Of a stretch of 17,056 nucleotides of DNA, positions 1-6,077 are shown in pieces; the stretch's first letter is position 1, and each line of letters starts with the position of its first letter. Origin of the DNA: JAFKKS01 sp039808325 (GTDB taxonomy: Bacteria; Pseudomonadota; Alphaproteobacteria; Rhizobiales; Xanthobacteraceae); NCBI GenBank assembly GCA_039808325.1, contig JBDHSU010000088.1, positions 1 to 17,056 on the forward strand. The letters are read 5' to 3'. Below the pieces are notes generated by a model, which worked only from the letters and a program-made list of their open reading frames with translations, was not told the DNA's origin and ran no database searches. The position numbers were made by a program, and so were the translations under genes.

Positions 1-1931
1 TTGATCCGCGCGCGAATGGCGATAGCGGGCTGGCTGGATCCGTCCGCGCCGCGGGCATCGAGGTTCAGATCGGCGCGACCGTGACCGCGACCCGCGGAAG
101 CCAGCGTGTGAGTGCCGTGCAGATCGGGCGCGCGGGCGCCGAGGCACGCGCGAGCACGGGACAATGGGTGCCGTGCGATCATGTGGTCATGGCAGGTGGC
201 TGGACGCCTTCAGTGCATCTGTTCTCGCAGTCGCGCGGCAAGCTCGCTTACGACGACGCTACAGGGACCTATCTGCCGTCGCAGTCGGCCCAGCGCGAGC
301 GTTCCGCCGGCGCCTGCCGCGGCGTCTTCGCGCTCGCCGACGTTCTCTCCGATGGCTATCGCGTCGGCGAGGAAGCGGCGAACGACGCCGGCTTCGCGGG
401 CGCGCAACGCCGCATCCCGCTGGTGGAGAACGCGCCCGAAGGGTACGGCGGCGCGGCGACGGAATTTCCGCCGCCCGCGGGAAAAGCGTTCGTCGATTTC
501 CAGAACGACGTGACCGCGAAGGATCTCGCGCTGGCGACGCGCGAGGGCTTCCAATCGATCGAGCATGTCAAGCGCTACACCACGACCGGCATGGCGACCG
601 ATCAGGGCAAGACGTCGAACATCAATGCCCTGAAGATCGTCGCGCGCGATCTCGCCAAGCCCGTGCCGCAAGTCGGCCTCACCACCTTCCGCCCGCCGTT
701 CACGCCGGTGACTTTCGGCACGCTCGCCGGCATGAGCCGCGGCGCCCTGTTCGATCCCGCGCGCGAAACGCCGATCCATTCCTGGGCGGCGGAGCACGGC
801 GCCGTGTTCGAGGACGTCGGCAACTGGAAGCGCGCGCATTATTTCCCCCGCGCCGGCGAGGACATGCACGCCGCCGTGGGCCGCGAATGCAAGGCGGTGC
901 GCAGCGTGTGCGGCATCTTCGACGGCTCGACGCTCGGCAAGATCGAGGTCGCCGGCAAGGACGCGGCGGAGTTCCTCGAGCGCATATACGTCAACGCCTG
1001 GGCGAAGCTCGGCGTCGGCCGCTGCCGCTACGGCCTGATGCTCAACGAAGCCGGCTTCATCACCGACGACGGCGTCGTCGGCCGCATCGCGCCCGACCGC
1101 TTCCACGTCACCACGACGACCGGCGGCGCGGCGCATGTGCTGGCGACGATGGAGGACTATCGCCAGACCGAATGGCCGGACCTCGACGTGTGGCTCACCT
1201 CCGCCACCGAGCAATGGGCGGTGATCGCGGTGCAGGGTCCAAGCGCACGCCACGCCATCATGCCGCTCACCGAGAACCTGCCGCTCGAAAGCGCGGCTTT
1301 CCCGCACATGTCGGTGAAAGAAACGCGCGTCTGCGGCGTGCCGGCCCGGCTTTTCCGCGTCAGTTTCACCGGCGAGGCCGGCTACGAGATCAACGTGCCT
1401 GCGGACTACGGCCGCGCGGTGTGGGAACAGGTCTACACCTATGTGCAGGCGATGGGCGGCTGCGCCTACGGCACCGAGACGATGCACGTGCTGCGCGCCG
1501 AGAAGGGCTACATCATCGTCGGACAGGAGACGGACGGCACGGTGACGCCGGACGACGTCGGGCTCACCTGGGCGATCGGCAAGACCAAGAAGGATTTCGT
1601 CGGCAAGCGCTCGCTGGCGCGGCCGGACATGCTCAAAGCCGACCGGCCGCAACTCGTCGGCCTGCTCACGGCGGATCGCAAGACGCAACTCGAGGAGGGC
1701 GCGCAGATCGTCGCGCAGAAGAAGCCGCCGCGCGGCACGCCCGCGCTCGGCCATGTCACCTCGTCGTATTGGAGCGAGGCGGCCGGCCGGCCGATCGCGC
1801 TCGCGCTTGTCGCCGGCGGGCGCGCGCGCGTCGGAGAGACGCTGCAGGTGCCGATGCCGGGCGGCGACATACCCGTGGAGGTGGTCGCGCCGGTGTTCGT
1901 CGATGCCAAGGGAGAGCGGCTGCATGTCTGA
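1..1931 (+). CDS. soxA: Sarcosine oxidase alpha subunit, 5'-truncated by window edge
   Basis: The reading frame is open from the first bases of the window (codons from base 3) to the TGA at 1929-1931, giving about 642 residues of a family that is usually near 1000. The visible part starts in the dinucleotide-binding/oxidoreductase region; a GGWTP motif at 195-209 is followed by a serine-rich SQSRGKL segment typical of SoxA. A linker with the conserved stretch VKRYTTTGMATDQGK (about 561-605) leads into a C-terminal GcvT-like aminomethyltransferase domain (about 775-1900), the folate-binding half. By family knowledge, the alpha subunit of heterotetrameric sarcosine oxidase binds NAD and tetrahydrofolate, helps hold FMN at the interface with beta, and converts the iminium formed from sarcosine into methylene-THF. 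The GTG at 81 is only an internal codon; the true start lies upstream, where soxB and soxD would be expected. The end overlaps soxG by 8 bases, implying translational coupling. Confidence 0.95.
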   Translation, partial: DPRANGDSGLAGSVRAAGIEVQIGATVTATRGSQRVSAVQIGRAGAEARASTGQWVPCDHVVMAGGWTPSVHLFSQSRGKLAYDDATGTYLPSQSAQRERSAGACRGVFALADVLSDGYRVGEEAANDAGFAGAQRRIPLVENAPEGYGGAATEFPPPAGKAFVDFQNDVTAKDLALATREGFQSIEHVKRYTTTGMATDQGKTSNINALKIVARDLAKPVPQVGLTTFRPPFTPVTFGTLAGMSRGALFDPARETPIHSWAAEHGAVFEDVGNWKRAHYFPRAGEDMHAAVGRECKAVRSVCGIFDGSTLGKIEVAGKDAAEFLERIYVNAWAKLGVGRCRYGLMLNEAGFITDDGVVGRIAPDRFHVTTTTGGAAHVLATMEDYRQTEWPDLDVWLTSATEQWAVIAVQGPSARHAIMPLTENLPLESAAFPHMSVKETRVCGVPARLFRVSFTGEAGYEINVPADYGRAVWEQVYTYVQAMGGCAYGTETMHVLRAEKGYIIVGQETDGTVTPDDVGLTWAIGKTKKDFVGKRSLARPDMLKADRPQLVGLLTADRKTQLEEGAQIVAQKKPPRGTPALGHVTSSYWSEAAGRPIALALVAGGRARVGETLQVPMPGGDIPVEVVAPVFVDAKGERLHV

Positions 1932-2511
1932 CGCGGCAGCAACCAGCGCCACCGCGATGCCACGCCGCGGGCCGCTCGCCGGGCTCGATCTCGACACGCG
2001 CGTGGCCGGCGTCGCGCTCGCCGACGCGGGACCGTGCGCGCGCTTCCTGCTGCGTGGCGGCGGCGCGGCGGCGCTCGCGGCCGGCATGGCGCTCAATCTC
2101 GATATGCCGCGCGAAGCCTATGGCTGCGTCACCGGCGACGCCGGGCGAGCCGCGCTCTGGCTCGGCCCGGACGAATGGATGCTCGTCGCGCCGGAGGCCG
2201 ACGCGGACGCGCTCGCGCAAAACCTCGCGGCCGCGTTGAACGATCTTGCGCATGCTCTCACCGACATCAGTCATCGCAATGCCGGACTGATCGTGCGCGG
2301 GCCGATGGCGGCCGACGCGATCAATGCCGGCTGTCCGCTCGATCTCGACATCCGGACGTTTCCGGTCGGCGCCTGCACGCGCACGCTGCTCGCCAAGGCC
2401 GAGATCGTGCTGTGGCGGATCGAGGCGGATGCGTTCCGCGTCGAGACGACGCGCTCGTTCGCGCCCTACGTCGTCGCGCTGCTGCAGCAGGCGGCGCGGG
2501 ACCAGGATTGA
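1924..2511 (+). CDS. soxG: Sarcosine oxidase gamma subunit
   Basis: This encodes 195 residues from the ATG at 1924, which overlaps the end of soxA by 8 bases. The frame stays open upstream to 1753, but that region is fully occupied by soxA and the overlapping ATG gives the usual SoxG length (about 190-200). The central segment with LGPDEWMLVAP followed later by TDISHRNAGL and GPMAADAINAGCPLDLD is the typical SoxG/truncated GcvT-fold pattern. By family knowledge the gamma subunit is a structural partner in the alpha-beta-gamma-delta sarcosine oxidase complex of the cytoplasm and has no catalytic centre of its own. The overlap with soxA supports co-transcription and coupled translation. There is no strong Shine-Dalgarno at the start, consistent with coupling. 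Confidence 0.92.
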   Translation: MSDAAATSATAMPRRGPLAGLDLDTRVAGVALADAGPCARFLLRGGGAAALAAGMALNLDMPREAYGCVTGDAGRAALWLGPDEWMLVAPEADADALAQNLAAALNDLAHALTDISHRNAGLIVRGPMAADAINAGCPLDLDIRTFPVGACTRTLLAKAEIVLWRIEADAFRVETTRSFAPYVVALLQQAARDQD

Positions 2512-2547
2512 GCCTGACGCGGTCTTGCCGCAAGGACAGAGGCGCTC

Positions 2548-2566
2548 CCTCTCCCCATCGGAGAGG
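2548..2566. repeat. Short palindrome related to the 5849-5980 repeat
   Basis: A perfect 7-bp stem (CCTCTCC / GGAGAGG) with a 5-base loop sits between soxG and the hydrolase gene. Its core nearly matches both arms of the larger element at 5849-5980, so it looks like a remnant of the same dispersed repeat family. It may also act as a weak hairpin in the mRNA between the two genes. Confidence 0.6.
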
Positions 2567-2573
2567 TGAAGCT

Positions 2574-2577
2574 GGAG
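2574..2577 (+). promoter_or_regulatory. Ribosome binding site choosing the hydrolase start
   Basis: GGAG lies 9 bases before the ATG at 2587. The alternative GTG start at 2566 falls at the end of the palindrome 2548-2566 and has a GGAGAG directly abutting it, which is too close to work well. This favours ATG 2587. Confidence 0.55.
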
Positions 2578-2586
2578 AACGCCGCG

Positions 2587-3744
2587 ATGCCGGAAAACAT
2601 CTCTTTCGACATGTCCCTCCCCGCCGGCATCCGCTCGCGCATGGTGAACGGCGTCAACGGTCTCACCATGCATGTCCTCGAGGCCGGCTTCGAGGACATC
2701 GGCCGGCCGGCCCTGCTGCTGCTGCACGGCTTTCCCGAACTCGCCTATAGCTGGCGCAAGGTGATGCTGCCGCTGGCGCAAGCGGGTTACCACGTCATCG
2801 CGCCCGATCAGCGCGGCTACGGACGGACCACCGGGTGGGACGCCGACTACGACGGCGACCTCGGTGCCTTCCGCATGCTCAACATCGTGCACGACGCCGT
2901 CGCGCTCACCGCCGCGCTCGGCTATCGCCAGACGGCGGCCGTGATCGGCCACGACTTCGGGTCGACCGTCGCCGCCTTCGCGGCGCTGATTCGACCCGAC
3001 ATGTTCAAGTCATGCGTGATGATGAGCGCGCCCTTTTCCGGACCGCCGGCGCTGCCGCTCGGCGGGGCGAACGCGACGCTCAACATCAGCGCCGTATCGG
3101 GCCGCCCGCAATTCCTCGACGATCTCGCGGCGCTGCCGCGCCCGCGCAAGCATTATCACTGGTACTACTCGACGCGCGACGCGAACCCGAACATGCACGG
3201 CGCGCCGCAAGGCGTGCACGACTTCATGCGCGCCTACTACCACCACAAGAGCGCCGACTGGAAAGCCAACAAGCCGTTCCGCCTCGACGGGTGGCGCGCC
3301 GAGGAATTGGCGAAGCTGCCGACCTACTACGTGATGGATCTCGACAAGGGCATGGCCGAGACGGTGGCGTCGGAAATGCCGTCGCCGGAAGCAATCGCCG
3401 CCTGCCGCTGGCTGCCGGACGACGAGCTGCGCCTCTACAGCGACGCCTTCGCGCGCACCGGCTTCCAGGGCGGGCTCAACTGGTACCGCGCCCGCACCTC
3501 CGGCGCGAACGCCGACCTCGGCCTGTTCGGCGGCCTCACCATCGACGTGCCGTCCCTGTTCATCGCCGGCAAGAGCGACTGGGGCGTCTACCAGAAGCCG
3601 GGCGACGTGGAGACGATGGAGAAGGACGCCTGCACCGACATGCGCGGCGTGCATCTCGTCGACGGCGCCGGCCACTGGGTGCAGCAGGAACAGCCGGAGG
3701 AGGTGACACGCCTCCTCCTGGCGTTCCTGGGGCAATTGCGGTAG
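2587..3744 (+). CDS. Alpha/beta hydrolase, epoxide hydrolase-like
   Basis: The product has 385 residues from ATG 2587. The fold motifs are in order: oxyanion motif HGFP at 47-50, DQRGYGRT at 74-81, nucleophile elbow GHDFGS at 121-126 with aspartate 123 as nucleophile, a lid domain (about 150-300), GKSDWG at 328-333 with the probable acid D331, and GAGHW at 361-364 with the catalytic histidine H363. An aspartate (not serine) nucleophile points to epoxide hydrolases or haloalkane dehalogenases. The lid sequence GGLNWYR at 295-301, with tyrosine 300, and a second tyrosine cluster at 190-194 match the paired epoxide-opening tyrosines, so epoxide hydrolase is the better call. The substrate is unknown. 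There is no signal peptide, so it is probably cytoplasmic. It follows soxG by 75 bases in the same direction and could share its transcript, but no functional link to sarcosine is evident. Confidence 0.85.
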   Translation: MPENISFDMSLPAGIRSRMVNGVNGLTMHVLEAGFEDIGRPALLLLHGFPELAYSWRKVMLPLAQAGYHVIAPDQRGYGRTTGWDADYDGDLGAFRMLNIVHDAVALTAALGYRQTAAVIGHDFGSTVAAFAALIRPDMFKSCVMMSAPFSGPPALPLGGANATLNISAVSGRPQFLDDLAALPRPRKHYHWYYSTRDANPNMHGAPQGVHDFMRAYYHHKSADWKANKPFRLDGWRAEELAKLPTYYVMDLDKGMAETVASEMPSPEAIAACRWLPDDELRLYSDAFARTGFQGGLNWYRARTSGANADLGLFGGLTIDVPSLFIAGKSDWGVYQKPGDVETMEKDACTDMRGVHLVDGAGHWVQQEQPEEVTRLLLAFLGQLR

Positions 3745-3877
3745 CCGCCGGCGCGGGCCTCCCGATCGGATTGTCGTACAAAAGTGAGCCGCCCCCTTAC
3801 CAGGGCCGTTCATCCTGCTAAGCTTCCCGCACAACAGACTCGAAACCGAGCACGCAAGCCGCATCGCGCGGCGCATC

Positions 3878-3884
3878 AGGGAGG
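3878..3884 (+). promoter_or_regulatory. Strong Shine-Dalgarno for the binding-protein gene
   Basis: AGGGAGG, 6 bases before ATG 3891, is the best ribosome binding site noticed in the window and fixes the start. It is consistent with high expression, as is usual for periplasmic binding proteins. The gap 3745-3890 before it holds no gene; I could not identify a convincing promoter there. Confidence 0.7.
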
Positions 3885-3890
3885 CAAGCC

Positions 3891-4991
3891 ATGACGATCT
3901 CACGTCGACATTTCAGCCATCTCGCCGCGGCAAGCGCCGCCGCATTGACGGCCGCTGCGAGCGCCGCGCGCGCGCAAGGCGGCGGCGGCAACCCCAGCGT
4001 CAAATGGCGTCTGACCTCGAGTTATCCGAAAAGCCTCGACACGCTCTACGGCGCCGGCCCTTCCCTCGCCAAAACGGTCGGCGAGATGACCGACGGCAAG
4101 TTCGAGATTCAATCCTTCGCCGGCGGCGAGATCGTGCCCGGCCTGCAGGTGCTCGATGCGGTCGGCAACGGCACGGTCGAATGCGGGCAGAGCTATGCCG
4201 GCTACTACATCGGCAAGAACCCGGCCTTCGTGTTCGACGGTTCGCTGCCGTTCGGCATGACGCCGCGCCAGCATTACGCCTGGTACACGTTCGGCGGCGG
4301 CAAGGCGCTGATCGACGAGCTCTACGATTCCGCCGGCGTCATCTCGATCAACATGGGCAACACGAACGGGCAGATGTTCGGCTGGTTCCGCAAGGAGCTG
4401 AAGACCGTCGACGATCTCAAGGGCGTCAAGATGCGTGTCGCCGGCTTCGGCGGCAAGGTCATGGCGAAGCTCGGCGTCATCCCGCAGCAGATCGCCGGCG
4501 GCGACATCTATCCGGCGCTCGAGAAGGGCACCATGGACGCCGTCGAATGGGTCGGCCCCTACGACGACGAAAAGCTCGGCTTCCACAAGGTGGCGAAGTA
4601 CTATTACCTGCCCGGCGTGCTCGAACTCGAAGCCAACAACGGCTTCTACATCAACAAGGCGGCGTGGGCGGCGCTGCCGCCGCATTACCAGGCGATCCTG
4701 CGCGGCGCCTGCGCCGCGACGCTGCTCGAGATGATGGCCTCCTACGACGCAAAGAACGCGAAAGCGATCGGCAGCCTCGTCGCCAAGGGCACGCAGATCG
4801 CGGTGCTCCCCCCGGAGATCATCAAGGCGCTGCGCAAGGCGCTCGAGGAAGTGCTGGACGAAGAAGCCGCAAAGAGCGAACAATTCAAGCGCATCCTTGC
4901 GAGCTGGCGGCCGTTCCGCAATGAACAGCACCGCTGGTTCTCTCTCGCCGACGCCCGCACCGAGATGGCCGTCTACACGCAATCCCAATAA
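3891..4991 (+). CDS. TRAP transporter substrate-binding protein (DctP family, TakP-like)
   Basis: This is a 366-residue periplasmic binding protein. It starts with a Tat-type signal: SRRHF at 4-8, then an alanine-rich hydrophobic stretch ending near ARAQG at 26-30. The mature part carries the DctP pattern, including MRVAGFGGKVMAKLG at 181-195 with the conserved carboxylate-binding arginine R182, QQIAGGDIYPALEKG at 199-213, EWVGPYDD at 219-226 and GFYIN at 251-255. These segments resemble the 2-oxoacid-binding protein TakP of Rhodobacter more than the C4-dicarboxylate protein DctP, so the ligand is inferred to be a 2-oxo acid or other monocarboxylate. By family knowledge it delivers ligand to DctQ/DctM membrane subunits, but neither gene is in this window. 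It lies 18 bases before the hydratase gene and is probably co-transcribed with it. Confidence 0.9.
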   Translation: MTISRRHFSHLAAASAAALTAAASAARAQGGGGNPSVKWRLTSSYPKSLDTLYGAGPSLAKTVGEMTDGKFEIQSFAGGEIVPGLQVLDAVGNGTVECGQSYAGYYIGKNPAFVFDGSLPFGMTPRQHYAWYTFGGGKALIDELYDSAGVISINMGNTNGQMFGWFRKELKTVDDLKGVKMRVAGFGGKVMAKLGVIPQQIAGGDIYPALEKGTMDAVEWVGPYDDEKLGFHKVAKYYYLPGVLELEANNGFYINKAAWAALPPHYQAILRGACAATLLEMMASYDAKNAKAIGSLVAKGTQIAVLPPEIIKALRKALEEVLDEEAAKSEQFKRILASWRPFRNEQHRWFSLADARTEMAVYTQSQ

Positions 4992-5009
4992 CGAGGATCG
5001 AGACACGCT

Positions 5010-5807
5010 TTGAGCGCATCGCAAACGACAGGGCCGGTTCTGTGGGAGGTCGACGCGCGCGGCGTCGCGACCGTCACGCTCAACCGGCCCGAAGTGAACA
5101 ACGCCTACAATGGCGACCTCATCAACGGCCTGCTCGCCGCGATGGACGCGCTCGGCCCCGTCAAGGGGCTGCGCGCCGTCGTCATCAAGGGCAACGGACG
5201 CCACTTCCAGGCCGGCGCCGATCTGAAATGGATCAACGCCACGCGCGTCGCCTCGGCGGAGGAGAACGTGCGCGTCTCGCGCGCCACCGCGGAAGCGGTG
5301 CAGCGGCTCAACCTGCTTCCGCTGCCGACGGTGGCGCTGGTGCAGGGCGGCTGCTTCGGCGGCGGCACCGGCATCGCCGCCGCCTGCGACGTGGTGATCG
5401 CGGCCGACAACGCCATGTTCTCCATCGCCGAGGTACGCTGGGGGCTCACGGCCGCGATCATCATCCCGCAGCTCAACGACGCCATCGGCGTGCGCCAAGT
5501 GCGGCGCTATGCGCTGACGGGCGAGCGCTTCGGCGCCGAGGAGGCGCGCCGCATCGGGCTGGTGCACGACGTCGTGCCGCTGACCGAGCTTGGCGCGGCC
5601 GGCGCGCGCGTGGTCGAGCATCTTCTTGCCAACGGCCCCGACGCGGTGGCGCAGACGAAGGCGCTGGCGCTGCGGTTCTCATACGGCGCGATGGACGACG
5701 CGACCTTCGCCGGATTGATCGACGAGCACGCCGCCAAGCGCCAGTCCGCCGAAGGCGAGGAGGGCCTCGCCTCCTTCGCGGAAAAGCGCGCCGCGCGGTG
5801 GGGGTAA
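5010..5807 (+). CDS. Enoyl-CoA hydratase/isomerase family protein
   Basis: This is a 265-residue crotonase-fold protein, using the TTG at 5010, which is preceded by a GAGG about 13 bases upstream. The CoA/oxyanion-hole segment FQAGADLKWI is at 66-75 and the second oxyanion segment is GGCFGGGTGIAAACD at 113-127. The residue matching the first catalytic glutamate of rat crotonase (E144) is glycine 121, while the second (E164) is kept as E141 in SIAEVRWGL. This pattern is seen in bacterial methylglutaconyl-CoA hydratase (LiuC)-type proteins, so that or a related short-chain or branched acyl-CoA hydratase is a reasonable guess, but the substrate is not provable here. No other leucine-degradation gene (carboxylase, lyase) is visible. 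It is cytoplasmic. It sits 18 bases after the binding-protein gene in the same direction, suggesting uptake and CoA-dependent breakdown of one compound. Confidence 0.87.
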   Translation: MSASQTTGPVLWEVDARGVATVTLNRPEVNNAYNGDLINGLLAAMDALGPVKGLRAVVIKGNGRHFQAGADLKWINATRVASAEENVRVSRATAEAVQRLNLLPLPTVALVQGGCFGGGTGIAAACDVVIAADNAMFSIAEVRWGLTAAIIIPQLNDAIGVRQVRRYALTGERFGAEEARRIGLVHDVVPLTELGAAGARVVEHLLANGPDAVAQTKALALRFSYGAMDDATFAGLIDEHAAKRQSAEGEEGLASFAEKRAARWG

Positions 5808-5848
5808 GACCGTATAAGCGCCGCGGCCGCAGCGGCCGCTGCGCTTCA

Positions 5849-5980
5849 CCTCTCCCATGGGGAGAGGTCGGGTCGGCGAGCGTAGCGAGACGGTCCGGGC
5901 GAGGGGTTACGGTCTCACGATAGGCCCCAACCCCTCACCCGCCCTCGCCGCGCTCGGGCGACCTCTCCCCATGGGAGGGG
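5849..5980. repeat. Long imperfect inverted repeat (REP-like element)
   Basis: The left arm (5849-5908) and right arm (about 5928-5980) are largely reverse complements, each containing a palindromic core close to CCTCTCCCATGGGGAGAGG and ending in GAGGGGTT at the loop side. The loop is about 20 bases near 5909-5928. The element also contains the internal symmetry GCGAGCGTAGCGAG. A related core occurs at 2548-2566. It fills most of the gap between the hydratase and transporter genes and could fold into a strong mRNA hairpin, so it may stop or stabilise the upstream transcript. It resembles dispersed intergenic repeats I recall from Rhizobiales genomes; copy number cannot be judged here. Confidence 0.8.
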
Positions 5981-6067
5981 TAAGGAAGAGCAGTTCGCCC
6001 TTGGTCTTGTGATCCACCCCGCCTTGTCCCTCGGCGCGGTTTCCTGTAGCCGGGAATGCCAACAACC

Positions 6068-6071
6068 GGAG
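6068..6071 (+). promoter_or_regulatory. Ribosome binding site favouring GTG 6078
   Basis: GGAG lies 6 bases before a GTG at 6078 in the transporter frame. The longer start (GTG 6009) has no clear site and its product begins with an atypical stretch; the shorter ATG at 6147 also lacks one. GTG 6078 is therefore preferred, although ATG 6147 remains possible. Confidence 0.5.
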
Positions 6072-6077
6072 TGGCTC

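Noticed and set aside
164..2239. Very long open frames overlapping soxA on both strands (up to about 690 codons)
   Set aside because: They are arginine- or alanine-rich shadows caused by high GC; only the frame ending at 1931 shows family motifs.
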